Numbered from the stretch's first letter, positions 34,501 through 46,489 are shown. The stretch: 64,000 bases of DNA from Lycium barbarum (GCF_019175385.1 NC_083345.1:112950480-113014479), one strand, 5' to 3'. Program-made: numbers and translations. The notes: a model not told the origin generated them from the letters alone.

Positions 34501-37500
34501 GTCGGTTTATAGCGGCAAGATCGTCGTCCGTGTTCGGTCCTACTTTTTTATTTAAGGGTAAAAAAATCTTTTGTGGTCCCACCCACTTTTTTATTTAAGG
34601 GCAAAAAAATGACGTTTTATACTTTATATTACCAACTCTTCTATAAAATAGATAGAAATACTTTATTATATTTCTATTTTTCTACTATATAGAAGCATCG
34701 GTTTACCCGTGCTTTGTCGACAGTCACTCTTAAAAAAAAAAAAAAAAAGGGCCAACCCCACCCTCTCCAAACTCATGAAAAAAAAAGTGGACCCCATATT
34801 AAAAAAAAAAAAAGGCAACGTCAAAAAAAAAAAAAAAAAACGTGCACCCCATATATTAAAAAATCAAACAATATTCATGTAATTCCCAAAGTATCTCCCT
34901 CAAGTCAATAATAGTGGATTCATTGCCACATACATATTAACCCATTAGTGAGAGCAAATGAAATTATTGCACAGCAAAAAACATGAACCCCATATTATTA
35001 CTTTTCTTCAAAATATTTAATTATTGTATTTGCTATTCCGCCATATATATATATATTTAAAAAATAAGATACAATTTAATTACTTTTTTATTTTTATTCT
35101 TACTCTAATAAATGTGAAAAGAGATTAATATCAAATGAAGATCAAATAATGAATAAGGTAAATTAGTCAAATTATAATTCTAATTCACGTTTCCTTAAAA
35201 AACCATGCAAAAGACAACATGACAAGTAAAATGAGTTAAACCGAGAATATTTACCAAAAATTAAAAAATAGCATTTCTTCGTTTAAATAGAAAATTAATT
35301 TCTACTTTGTTTCGTTTTAAACATGTAAAATTAATTTAATAATTTGAATTAAAATTATCCAAATCAAAATTTAATAAAAAATAATAAGTATTTTACACTT
35401 TTAAATTAATCGAATTAAAATTGAAAGTATCAACTGATGCTTAAATATTGCTATTATTTCATGTCAAAGAGAGGAAAATAATTTTCTTTTAAAAAAAGTA
35501 TTAATACGCAGCAAACACAAATAAAATAAAATATATATATACATTAGGCTGTAGAGCTATGGCGTGCATGGTTCTGCCTCTACCCAGAGTAGAAAGGCCC
35601 AATGGACTCCACTTTATTAGGCCCAAAGTGTAACATCCATCCAAACCACTTTAATGCCCCCACTTGGTCACATGCCCACCCGGCGTTTAATCGTGCTAAC
35701 TAATTATGATTAAAGCCTAAACTAATTTTGTCCTAACTCGATGTGGGATTATGAGTAATATGCTGATGGCTTAATACCATGTGTGCCAAATAGTTTCCTC
35801 AACGAAAAATTAAAGATAAAAGGCAAACCGAGATATTTGTCAATTTATATTTATTTGGCTTAAAAACAAATAATAATTAAAAGATGTTTGATTCAGAAAA
35901 TAATTTAATAAACCCTCCAGCTTCATCTTTTTCCCCTTTTTAAATATTATCTCCTTATTTCTGTGTATTTCCTAAATTCCTCTCCTCTACTTTGATAGTA
36001 ATCACGGCAAATTCCAGCGACTATTCTGCTATGATTCTTTTTTTCTTTTCTATAACAGTCAAAAACCTATCAGAATTTTAAGCAGATTCAAAACAATAGC
36101 ATGATGAAGAGCTAAAAAAAGGACTTAGTATGAAAGGAAAATAATTGGACCAATAATAAAACAACATAGTTTTTCTTGCATTTTCTATGGAGCCGTTTGT
36201 CCGTGGATTTTTTTTTTTCCTTTTCTTCCTATAGCGTTTGGTTATACATTGGACTGATTGTTTGGAATTTTTTTGAAGACAAGTTTCAAGTTTAAAAAAG
36301 TGGTTTTGATAAACTTTTCAAGTGAAAAATCTTCTCCACTTACAAATTTCAACTTTTTTTTTTCTAGTTAAATACATGTCCAAACACAACTTTAATTTTC
36401 AAATACACTTTTTCAACTTGACTTTAAATATTACTTTTTTAAATATCATATTATTATGTCCAAAAAAGGCCGGCCCCTTTCATCAATGAATTATCAGTTA
36501 TTATGAGGAAATTTAACTTGTGTGCCTCAAATGATAAATATGAAGGGGCAAAGTGCACTCTAGTAATGATTGACAAAGCAATTTGAAAAATGGGACATGT
36601 TACTTGTTGCAAAAACTCAACATTTGACATTTCTAGGAAAAACAGGATCCATGTTTTGGCATGATTGACTTAATTACCGCAAATTATGGACAGAAATATC
36701 TTTCTCATTAGTTGATACATGAAGGGGACTTTAAGAACCAAAATGGAGTTATAAAGCTTTAATTACTGAATCGCTTCCCAACTGTCTGTTTCGAGTTCGT
36801 TTAGATCTGATATTAAATTTTGTTTCAGGACAGATCCGACATAGCTATATATGTAGTTCGTTGGTTCATTTCTTCCATATATAACAACAAAAGAAAGGAC
36901 ACATATTTATGATTTTGCATGATCGACATAATTTTGTATATCAGAAAATCATACCTGATGGAGGAGCAACCAATCGAAATCAGAGCCAGATAAACCAGCT
37001 TTCTCTAAAGCTGCTTCGATTGATTGTGGCACCATGCGAACAGCAAACTTGAAAATCTCTCTGCCGTTCATCTGGAGGCACGAATAAGACGAGCCCTTGG
37101 GTGGAAGATTACTCACAGAATGATTTTTACTTGATACATGATCTGTTTCATTCTCTTTGAAAGTGGATATCAAGTGCCTAGACAATGGAAATCAACTAGT
37201 TAGTGCCAATCCGAAGATGGAAGGCACGGTAATTTTGTCCTATGATGAATAGAGGTAACGTACCTTTTACCATCACCGTCACTATGCAAGTCGAAGCCAA
37301 ACAAACCATCTTCTCCGATATCACATGCCTAAAAAGAAACATGTTTATGTGAATTTTGAGAAATAGATATTGGAGAACCAGAGTCACAGAAGAAACAAAC
37401 TCACTATGGAGTCTAAAGGGCATCAACTTAGCCTTCAAAGTCTATGAGGTATGTCGACACTGCCTATCTATGTTGCTCGGACTCTCCAAAGTGTTGCCAC

Positions 37501-40500
37501 ACCCGTGTTGGATCCTCCAAAAATGCACTACTTTTGGAGGATCCAACATGAGAAGAACCAGAACAGAATGGTTCCGCCTACAGAAAACTCTGAGGGGATG
37601 ATGCCTACTGCTAAAATTCCGGTTTTTGCAATGCGTTCTTCTAGACAAGAAGAAGACTTGGAAAGAAAAAAAGAAGTTTGGATCCGGAAAAGTATGCTTA
37701 GGCAGTTCTTTCACTGAGCACAACAGAATGAAGAGGAATTTGAGTCCGAACAACATAGCTGTCTATAGTCAAGAAGCTTATATTGATTGCAGACCAGCTT
37801 TTACAATGTAAAATACTGTCTTCCAAGAAGAGGAGTTGGTTCTTTTGCAGTTTGAATTTCTACTAATCCATCTTTCACAATCATCTCTGGGTGAAAAGAT
37901 TTCTACTAATCCATCTTTCACAATCATCTCTGGGTGAAAAGATTTAGGCAAACAAGTGGAACAATGTTGAGACTACAGCTACACCGACCCCCCGGGGTAG
38001 CAATCTTTTTAGTTCACAGGATGACTACCTGCTGACCGTAATGACACCAAAATATCCATTTATATGATCAATCATTCTTTATGGCCTTTATGTCGGTAAA
38101 ATTGGTTGTAAGTTAATCATTTCTAACTTCAGACTCTCCTACATGAAAGGATCTGAGTCCATCCAAATGATATTGAGCAAAATCTTATTCTGGAAAGAAT
38201 GGCGAAGTAAGGGAATCAACGTGTTCCAATTTCTGGCCTTGCACTGACCATCCAATGGACCAGGGACTAAATGGCCACTGCCTGAAAGGACTATGTCCGT
38301 GGAAACTACTACGTGATTTTTTCAGAGCAAGAACTTAAGTGAAATTCAGAATGAACAAATTAAAGGCAAAAGATTTTCTGCTTGAACTCTAAATGGTATC
38401 CCACGAGGATAGTCCATAAATAGTAGTATAGTACCACACAATAAACGAAATAAGAAACAAACAGAATAGAATTCCTAGAAGTGTATGAGGACTACCTATT
38501 TCAACTGCTTGCTCAGACAAATCCAAAAGCTAAAGTAAGAAAACTACCTATAAAAGAACAAAATTCTTCACACATGTTCTCTGTCAAGTCTCATTCAAAC
38601 AGCAAACAACCTGTTCCGAAGGAAGAGGGACTTAGCACACTTTAAAACATGTCCGCTGACTAACTCCTCCCAATCCCGAAAAAGAAGAATAAGCATGGAC
38701 TTCATATTAATACAGTTTCTATCGATGTGAAATCAAATTCTATTTCTCTGATGCGCATGTCGTTCGATCAGTCTACTCTGCTATAGTATGTGCTAGTGAA
38801 AAAAGTGTTAATGTGAGGAAGAATATAAAAGCATTCATCTTATGGAACTTGAACTTGTTTTTTTTTTTTTTTTTTTACTTTCCAGATAGTGCTAAAAGCA
38901 AACCTAGAAAAAGACCTGAATTCTATTCAATAATTGGTTCAGAAACTCTCCGTTATCGATACCTGCACAAGTACAGCACCAGCAGCATCACCAAAGAGAA
39001 TACAGGAGCCTCTATCAGTCCAATCAACGAAACGAGAAACAGCATCAGCCCCAATTACAAGTACATTCTTAAAACCAGCAGCTGCAATAGGAACAGAAAC
39101 GTCATATTAGCAGCATATCCAGGAACAAAATACAAATAGACCATAACCACATTTCACTATAACAACCAAGTTTTCTTTGAAACCAATTTTTCATATTATG
39201 TTATATTATATTTCTCTATAACAACATTTCACTAGAGTAGCCAACAAATAAGGGCTTATAACATATTTGGCCACTTGGTAAAAAATAATTACATCCTCTA
39301 GCCAATAGCCAGCAAATTTATAAGTTTTGTATATTTATACTTAAATATACACATAATATACATGTAATATACATATATTATACATCTAATATACATATAA
39401 GTGTATCAGGTTTTGTATATTTCGGCTACTGCCGGTAATTAAGTTTGGCCGAAGGGATATAAACTTAAGAATCCCAAAGATATACACTAGTTATGTATAT
39501 TATATGTATATTATCATTAATATACAAAAATTACACATTTGCCGGCTCTTATTTTGGTGGACGGTTATACAGTGTACATATCCCAAAAAATATCCTGACA
39601 AACGACACCAGTATAGAGAGGTTTGACAAACGACAGCACTATAGAGAGGTTTGACTGTATAAAGCAGCATTAGCTACAGTGTTCAACTATTAATGCATAG
39701 TATATCCTGTAAAGAATGATTATACAGTTCATAAAATCTCATTTTAAAGGCAAAGTTTAGAAGATTCTACCTTTGATGTAGCAAGAAGCAGAAAACAAAC
39801 CCAACAAGAATCCGCTACAAGCCGCCGTAATATCAAAAGCCAATGGATTGCTATTGCAGCCCAGTGCTTTTTGGACCTAAGAACAGAAAAGTTTCCCTTA
39901 TAAAATTGTGAAGCAAGAATGATTAAAGATAATAATATGATAGATGAGAAATTCAGATAACTTGGGAAAAGAGAAAATAGAACTAAAATTTAGCTATCTA
40001 AAATCCATCACAGAACAAGAACTCGGAAAATACTAGAAAGGAAATAAAACATGAGTAGGTAAATATATTCCCAGTAAACTTTGTCGGATGGAGAAGCTAT
40101 AATAACTCAAAGATCAATAAAACACTTTTTCCAGAGACCAGTCAGCTATGTTGCTCGGACTTCGCAAAAATGTTGTTGCAACGGTTTCGGATCCTCCAAA
40201 ATGGCACTACTTTTGGAGGATTCAACATACACATGTTGACGTCTTTGAAGAGTCCGAGCAACATAGCAAGTCAGAGTACCACAACATTTCAAGCTAGTAT
40301 TGAGACATTCACCCATTAAATGAGCCAAGAATTTCAATTCGAAGTTGCAATAATGTGAGAATCAATATTTCCAGATAGTGTGATTACATGATAGTCAGAA
40401 AAAGTTCAATCAGTCCCAAGAAGAGCATCATTTTATAAAATTCACAACTCTCCGTTGCTTAACACTTTTAAGGGGAACACATTTTGATGCTCAATTTTCA

Positions 40501-42873
40501 TATCAGGATTAACAAAACAAAAAAGAAAAGGTGTTCTTAACTATCTGGTAGAATGTTAACAAGTTTGCTGGTTATTCTTCATCGGGTTCAGATATGTGCA
40601 TATGAACAACAAACGAGAAATGATACTACTCTACAAAGCCGTACCAGCGGAGCACTGCCAAAAAGGTCATCTCCAGTTGAAGAACACATCAAAATTAGGT
40701 CAACATCTTTAGGATTAACCTCTGCCATCTCAAGAGCTTTCCGCGCAGCCTCTACAGCCAAATCCGTTAAATTCTCTTTTCCTGTAAAATGTATACCAGA
40801 TCGCATTTACATGCGAAAATGTTTTGTATTATTTTCCATACATATCCGAGTTACAAAGAGATTGACCAACATGTGCTGACAGAACACAACAAGATGGAGT
40901 AGGTTACTATGTATAAAGATCAATGAAAGATTCACCTGAAAGAACTCTACGGTTACGGATTCCTGTCCGAACGGATATCCATTCGTCACTAGTATCAACA
41001 ATTTTTGCAAGATCATTATTGGAAACTTTCAGACTTGGTACTGCAGAGCCGCATCCTACTAGTTTGCAGCCCATGTTAACTAGTCTGTACATAAGACAAA
41101 TCGTAAGTAAGAAGTTTTGTGACAACAATATAACATATACTTTCAATTTGTTTGAACCTATTTCCTTTTTAGTCCGTGCCAAAATGAATGATCTCTTTCC
41201 TAATTTGGAAACAAATTCACTTTATGAATGATTTACAGCCACATAAATTTTCAAGGCTTATTTTGAACCACAAGTTTCAAAAGTCTTCCCTCTTTCTTAA
41301 ATGTCGTGCCCAGTCGAATGAGTTCATATAAATTGAAACGGAGGGAGTATAACTTTGAGAATGCTATCTAAAAATCAGAATTTTATTAATAGAAATGCTA
41401 AGGAAATTCTATAGCCAGAAGTTAACAAAAAGGGGGAAAAAAAAGAACCTAGCTGAAGCTAAGATAATACCGTAATTACCTAACTCCCTCTATAGGCTCC
41501 TTCGGCCCCCAAGAAGATAATGTGACGCCCTTGATAGAGGGCGGGTCAAGATGAAAGACTTGCAGAATTTCTAACATGGAAAACTTACAAAGAAATTAAA
41601 GGGCGCATATTACATATTAAGCAAATTCCACATCAGAAAAGGATGGAAAAGTAAAGCGCTATACAAGACAGAGCACAAATTCACATAGTACATGCTTTTG
41701 GGCTCAATAATGATGTAGTTCAAAGCACCAAATCTGTAAGGTCTGTTGGGCCAAAACGGAGTCGGATCTCGCAGTACAATGAAACCTTTGAACATTCTAA
41801 GTCCCTAAGAGGGGGTGCATGAGACGCCCTTGACGGAGGGCGAGCTGATGAGGGTTGGTCAATGTGAAGGACTGACACGCTTCTAGGCAAGTAAGTTTTC
41901 AAAGAAAGGTGCACATGATACCTTACGCAAATCACACATTGGAAAAGGAGACAAAAGTGATGTGCTAAATAAGATAGAGCACAAGTTCACGTGGTAATGA
42001 TTTTTCTGGCTTTATATTACAACTTGCCTTTTATGCCTACTTTTAAGGCGTTTCTTGATAAACTAAGCCACGATATAATACGCAAAATTCTACTTCATTC
42101 ACCTAGCAGTGGAAAAGGGGATGGCCTTCTTGAAACACATCTCCAGTAACAATTAATCCTTAATAACAGAAACTAACTTCATTAAATTATTTAATTTGTG
42201 CGACGGAGCATCAAAATCAGATATCCACATTAAGATCCAAATTCAAAATAGGCTGTTGATCAAACAAAAATTAACACATTACCTTGAAATCTCCTCTGCA
42301 CCTTTAGCAGTACTGGAACACATTATCCTGTTAATAGTTCAGCAGAGAATTAATGAACACTTAACCCCATGTATGCCTATTAGTTTAAACATGTAGACAA
42401 AGTAATATATGTACACAAATATATTCTGTATACCACAAAATTACTAATTAAGTTATAGTCAAGCACTTGAAAGAAAATTCAAAAATAAAATACTTTACGG
42501 ACAGGCAATCAAATGACAAAGTGGGAGACTTTAGAATATTTTCGAGAAATGGAAGAACTGATTTCTGTTCAAGAACATCAGTGATCACCAGAGACTGAGC
42601 TAGAATTTTGAATTTATGGATTCTGCTTGATTCTTAATAATTTTTTTATACATACTGAGTGAATTTTTTAACCAAAAATACAAAGTTTAAGCCAAAAGTA
42701 CTAAGTTCTACCGAAATATTCTGTAGACAGATTGTTCTATATTGTTGCAAGTTTTTTTCTTGTATATGTACTCACAAAGTGGGTGCTGCTTGATGCTGCC
42801 GCGTTCTACTGGTCCCAACCCAACCAAATATTCGAGAAGATGTAACAGTTGCAGCAACAGTTGTAATTGCCAT
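31562..42873 (-). CDS. KASIII: Plastid 3-ketoacyl-ACP synthase III (KAS III), complete nine-exon gene
   Basis: Minus-strand exons: 42776-42873, 42283-42327, 40936-41084, 40645-40781, 39771-39876, 38963-39081, 37264-37328, 36955-37177, 31562-31783. Every intron is GT-AG and all phases agree; the sum is 1164 nt, 387 aa plus stop. The enzyme condenses acetyl-CoA with malonyl-ACP to start plastid fatty acid synthesis. Residues 1-48 are Ser/Thr/Ala-rich with basic residues, as in a transit peptide, and lead into [10 protein letters not shown] and then [13 protein letters not shown], the mature FabH start. Visible family motifs are [27 protein letters not shown] (Cys163), [31 protein letters not shown] (His313) and NYGNTSAAS (Asn343), ending [14 protein letters not shown]. 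The ATG at 42873 is in frame with the transit exon, which ends in a clean GTGAGT donor. Oddities: APL at the exon 4 end where APQ is usual, SSTGDD where STPED or STPDD is usual, and a 5.2 kb intron 8 holding repeats. The length is close to the usual roughly 400 aa. Confidence 0.95.
32030..32330 (+). pseudogene. Decayed LINE 3' coding remnant in unit C (KAS III intron 8)
   Basis: AAGATGAATGTGTGGTCATA, then AAGATTAGAAATGACCAC, then ATTGAGGACAAAGTGAGAG match, block by block, the DNA expected for the C-terminal LINE motifs (WMCGH, KIRND, IEDKVRE). Stops and indels throughout. Confidence 0.7.
32391..35546. repeat. AT-rich repeat block in KAS III intron 8
   Basis: Several hundred-bp segments recur in shuffled, partial copies. 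Landmarks: AGCAAATGAAATTATTGTACA near 32870, 32985, 33120, 33570, 34095 and (variant) 34955; GTGGGCCCCATATTAAACA; and AAACTCACGGGAAAAAA. Three starts of the form TACTATATAGAAG lie at about 32396, 34492 and 34685, each followed by a GTCGTCCGT or GTTTACCCGTGC-like string, which suggests nested Helitron-type copies. Long A tracts give spurious lysine-, phenylalanine- or threonine-rich ORFs. I see no gene. Confidence 0.7.
35547..36540 (-). repeat. Tandem duplication unit D (partial, no exon 9)
   Basis: From GTAGAGCTATGGCGTGCATG through TCCTAACTCGATGTGGGATT and TTTTTCTTGCATTTTCTATGG to CCTCAAATGATAAAT this matches the left half of units A and C. Homology stops around 36540, about 415 bp before exon 8. 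About 275 bp (36189-36463) between TCTATGG and CAAAAAAGGCC is extra compared with the other units and starts like a MITE (GCCGTTTGTCCGTGG) but has no clear right terminus. This is the piece of intron from which the array could have been copied. Confidence 0.8.
37468..37758. mobile_element. hAT-like MITE, 291 bp, in KAS III intron 6
   Basis: Ends CTATGTTGCTCGGACTC and (complement) CTATGTTGTTCGGACTC. CTGCCTAT (37460-37467) and CTGTCTAT (37759-37766) form an 8-bp duplication with one mismatch. It contains an inner hairpin (GGATCCTCCAAAAATG and its near complement). The ORFs on both strands here are products of this inverted-repeat element. Confidence 0.85.
37857..37942. repeat. Perfect 43-bp tandem duplication in intron 6
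   Basis: The 43-bp unit TTTCTACTAATCCATCTTTC... is present twice back to back with no difference. Confidence 0.92.
39140..39665. mobile_element. MITE-like sequence in KAS III intron 5
   Basis: The right side ends in a doubled ATAGAGAGGTTTGAC followed by TGTATAAAG, the same terminus as the MITE at 54757-55354. The left side has CTATAACAACC and CTCTATAACAAC motifs but no clean terminus. A TATACATATAATATACA-type tract fills the middle. Boundaries are approximate. Confidence 0.5.
40146..40266. mobile_element. hAT-like MITE, 121 bp, in KAS III intron 4
   Basis: Inverted termini CTATGTTGCTCGGAC are perfect. CCAGTCAG (40138-40145) and CAAGTCAG (40267-40274) form an 8-bp duplication with one mismatch. 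It shares the inner GGATCCTCCAAAATGGCACT hairpin with the element at 37468-37758 and is a shorter relative of it. Confidence 0.88.
41520..42000. repeat. Diverged tandem duplication (about 300 bp period) in intron 2
   Basis: Segments starting GACGCCCTTGATAGAGGGCG (about 41524) and GACGCCCTTGACGGAGGGCG (about 41823) run in parallel to AGCACAAATTCACATAG and AGCACAAGTTCACGTGG. A plausible ancestor is a transposon fragment; the family is not recognised. A MITE end (AACGGAGGGAGTA) lies nearby at 41337-41349. Confidence 0.7.
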
Positions 42874-43200
42874 AAAATCAGACCCCGCGATAAGTCAATG
42901 TTGCAGCTATGGTGCTAGCTAGCTTGACTTTAGCGGCGTAGCTAAGAATTTGATTGATGGTGTTCAAACTTTAAAGAAGCAAACAGAAAAAAACTTTCAT
43001 GATGAATTTAGAAGGCAAAGAATAAGAGAAATATTGTAGCGAGGGAGTATCCACGTTTTGTGTGAATAAGCACATGGCATGTATAAAGTATGATAAAAGA
43101 AGGACCAAAAATAGTATCCCCTGCATTACTCTACCTCCTCGCCTAGTTGAAAATTAAGTTATGTGATACGAATCCTCCGTTTCGTGTACAACTTAAAGTC
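42874..43200 (-). promoter_or_regulatory. Proximal upstream region of KAS III
   Basis: These roughly 330 bp are all that separates the KAS III start codon from the foldback element that begins near 43201. I see no convincing TATA box at a fixed distance. The stretch from about 42931 (TAGCGGCGTAGCTAAGAATT) resembles the terminus of a Solanaceae hAT element, so part of this short leader/promoter may itself be transposon-derived. A core promoter must lie here or within the adjacent transposon. Confidence 0.4.
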
Positions 43201-45712
43201 AACGAGACAGTTGGCATTTGCCCTCTAATCTCGTAAATAAGTTATATTTAGTCCGTTATATTTTTTGATATATTTGTTATTGTTATCTAATTTTAGGATC
43301 ATATTTATCTTTGTACTTTATTTACGGGCCATATTTACCCTCCGTCCGTTATATCCCCTTGTTCCCACCTTTATTTTTGAAATTTTTTTTCTCCCAATTT
43401 AAGTAGTCACAATTAAACCTGACCCTATAATAATAATAATAAACCCAACTAACCCCCGGGCCCCGCCCCGCCCCTACCACACCCCATTTTTATTTAATGA
43501 AAAATGGGAGTAATTTTCATTCTTGTATCATCAGCATCTTACCTTTAAATGATTTATTTCTTCGTTTGAAGCAAATCTATATATAATATAAAGCTAGGCA
43601 TAGATGAGGTGATGTGGCACCTCTCTATGGCCTCCATTCCTATTTATCTATTTTCTCAATTTTTTGAATTATTTCCTTATTTTATGTTACAATAATCTTC
43701 AGAATACTAGGAGCACTTAATTTTTCTCTTTCTTCATTATTACTTCTATTTATTTTTTAAGAAACCTTTTGCCTTCTTTGTCTTCAGTTTTTTTTTTTCA
43801 AACCTTTGTTACAGTTTGATTTTTTCCCCTTATTTAAAGGTTTAGAAGATCTGCAAGCAAATAAACAAATACACCTTATTTAACATCATTACTTAATGTT
43901 ATCATTTATGTGGTAATTTACACCCACGTTCTATGTAGTCATTTACACCCACGTTCCTTCTTTATCAAAACTTTCCTCCATTCTTGATGAATCTATTTCT
44001 TCTTCTTTTTAGGCCCATGTTCCTCTACACTCATTAAGTCCCATTACATTGATCATTGATAACGTAAATATAATTACAGCTAGCGTTAGACCTATAAATA
44101 TTATTTCAGTAGCATTTGGGTCAAGCACACATCCTCTTCCATTTCAAAATCAGCTTTGTTGTTGTAAATATAAGATTTTTGGCTCACCTCTTTCTTTTGT
44201 GGTCTTCACTCTTCCCTTCAAAGGATTAGCAAGAAGAAAAGAAAAGAATCTCATGCAACGAATTCGCCGCTGTTTCCCGTAAGCCCATCTTCGTTACGTC
44301 AACATTAATTGTTCAAGGTTTAGAAAGAAAGTTGGTGATGAGTTTGATAGGACAGCGAAAGAGAGTGTGTAAGATTTCATGGACGTTTTTTTATTTTATG
44401 TTCTTGTACTAAAGAATGTGCAATAAAGCTAAAGAAGGATCTAATAAGTAGTGCTATTGTCCTTCTTTTTATTGGACTCCTTTACATTGTACTAACTACT
44501 CTCTTGATGAATTCATAAAATGATTATGGAAGTATTGGGATGGTAAAAATACAAGAGAAAAGAGGAAGAATTGTAGGGATTTTGCATAAAATTTGGAATA
44601 AAATGAGGATTTTACGGATCAATTTGCATCATTCACGTCCATTTGTAGACAAAACTTGTGCCCTTTGTGCATTCCCTCAATTTGGAGAATTTATCAAGTA
44701 CTACTCCATATTACTTTCCTTATTTGGTTGCTTTTTATTTTGCCCTTTTATTCTTACATTAAGAAAATCTTTTGAAGATAATTATATTCTAATTTACGGC
44801 ATATATCGAATATATATGTATTAAACAATAAAATTATGTACCACAATATATTTCCTACATATATATAAGAAGTAATTTAGCCTAAAATAAAATATTTCGT
44901 GAAGTTTAATATATTTGAATGATGAAACTAGAGGAAAATATTTTTGAATTTTCTTTTAGGATTTTTGTTTTATGATGTAAAAGAAAAAAAAATAGTGTGT
45001 TTTTATAAGATTATGTTATGATTTGATTTGCTCCGTTTTTCAAATATAAGTTTTATGAAATTTTTCTGATTTGAAATTATAAACTTGAAATTTTGAATTA
45101 TTTGTTTTAAGTTAATTTTAAGATACTTTAGTTGTTGCAAAGATTCACATTTTGATTATTTAAATGTTCAATAAGAAAAAAAAATATTCTATAACTTAGG
45201 TACGAGTCTTTTATAACCGCGCGAAGCGCGGACCAATTTACTAGTGATTAAAATTCTGAGAGTTTGTTGCTTCTTTCTTCTGCCTATCACTGTTACCGTG
45301 ACATTTAATGGAAATATTTGTTGGAATTGAAGAAATTGGATTCAGTACATAGCTGGCATGCACCTATTTATTACCCATTCACTAAATAAAATTGTGCTGT
45401 GGTGGAGAAGACAAACCGGGGGTGGCGGGGAGGGTGGGGGGGGGGGGGGTCAGTTGTTAGTTGGGTTTATTATATAGGTCAGGTTTAATTGTGACCATTT
45501 AAATTTGGAGAAGAAAATTCCAAGTAGGCTTCACGTAGGAAAATAAAGGTGGGGACAAGGGACAGAGGGTAAATATGGCCCGAAAATGGAGTATAGGGGC
45601 AAGTATGATCCTAAAGTTAGATGGCAAGGGCAAATATATCAAAAAAATATAACGAAGGACAAATATAACTTATGTACGAGAGTACAGGGGCAGATATGAC
45701 CCTTTTCCGTTG
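43201..45712. mobile_element. Foldback-type element with about 260-bp inverted arms
   Basis: The left arm (43201-43450) and right arm (45455-45712) are inverted copies. For example CATAAGTTATATTTGTCC (complement of the right arm) matches AATAAGTTATATTTAGTCC on the left, and GGGCCATATTTACCCTC occurs in both. The arms end inward at AACCCAACTAAC. A Helitron (43576-45244) separates the two halves, so the original element was about 840 bp. The outer ends are approximate, and no clear target duplication was identified. Confidence 0.8.
43576..45244 (+). mobile_element. Non-autonomous Helitron, 1.67 kb
   Basis: It starts TCTATATATAATATAAAGC after an A and ends with a strong GC hairpin CCGCGCGAAGCGCGG (45217-45231), then ACCAATTTACTAG, before a T. 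These match the Helitron rules (5' TC, 3' hairpin plus CTRR, insertion between A and T, no target duplication). No Rep/helicase is present. Short ORFs at 44049-44282 and 44540-44824 show no recognisable domain. Confidence 0.9.
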
Positions 45713-46240
45713 TTTATAACGAAAATTATTCATGTTTTTATTAGTTATCCCATATAGAGTGGAATTAACTAATTCCATCAGATATTTCAACATATCCCAA
45801 CCCATGCATGTCCTTATCTATCCCGTCCCGATAACCAAACGGCCCTTCGAAATACAGTCAAACCTTGTATAATAGCCTTGTTTGATATTATTTTAACTTT
45901 TTATTTATAGCAATTGGTTGTTATACAGCTGCATTTAACATCTAAATTTTATTTGATTATTATCATCATATCTACATATATTAAAAGCATGAATAGTTTT
46001 CGTTAAATGTTGAACGATGAAAATATCCTCTAAACGTTGATCGACTTTTATAATTTAATTTCCACGTATCTTACGACATAGAATTCTACGGAAATTTTGT
46101 TATTTACTACAATTTGGATATTAGAATCCTAAAACTAATACACTAAATATGTAACCCCACGTCATAACTTTTATGTAAAACCTTAGTGATCATTCTTCTT
46201 AATTTTCTGTCCAACGTAGATTATCTTGCCAAAAGTAATA
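45245..46240. other. Non-coding stretch: foldback right arm and MITE remnant
   Basis: It holds the inner spacer and right arm of the foldback element, including a G-rich run (45419-45449). A one-sided MITE remnant begins TACAGTCAAACCTTGTATAA at about 45856. The rest, 45980-46240, is AT-rich with no recognised feature. Confidence 0.6.
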
Positions 46241-46489
46241 CTCCCCCGGGTCAAGAAAGAGTCCACTTAGCTATTTGCACACTTCTTAAGAAAATACTAA
46301 CTCCTAAATAAAAATAGATAATTTGACTAAACTACCCCTAATTAAATAGACATTGGGATTTGATCATATAACACTTAATAAGGGTAAATATGAAAAAATA
46401 AGATTAATTTTTTCTTAATTTTCTAAGTGAACTCTTTTTTTGTTCAAGAAAAATGGACTAAGTGGACTCTTTTTTTTATCAGGAGGGAA
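46241..46489. mobile_element. Stowaway-like MITE, about 250 bp
   Basis: The left end CTCCCCCGGGTCAAGAAAG and the complement of the right end TTCCCTCCTGATAAAAAAAA both lead into AGAGTCCACTTAG. TA flanks both ends (46239-46240 and 46490-46491). Size and TA target fit Stowaway-type (Tc1/mariner) MITEs. Confidence 0.8.

Noticed and set aside
34714..34911. Lysine-rich 65-residue ORF
   Set aside because: Product of poly-A tracts in the AT-rich repeat block.
37356..37811. Four overlapping ORFs on both strands
   Set aside because: They fall in KAS III intron 6 and the inverted-repeat MITE at 37468-37758; the symmetry of the MITE explains open frames on both strands.
36949..41182. Separate small genes for each KAS III fragment
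   Set aside because: All fragments join through GT-AG introns with consistent phases into one 387-residue protein.
40553..41231. Plus-strand ORFs of 102-108 residues
   Set aside because: Antisense to KAS III exons 3 and 4, whose minus-strand frames give clear FabH motifs.
44049..44824. Captured host gene in the Helitron
   Set aside because: Two short ORFs in different frames with no recognisable domain or splice pattern; Helitrons often capture genes, but nothing here supports it.
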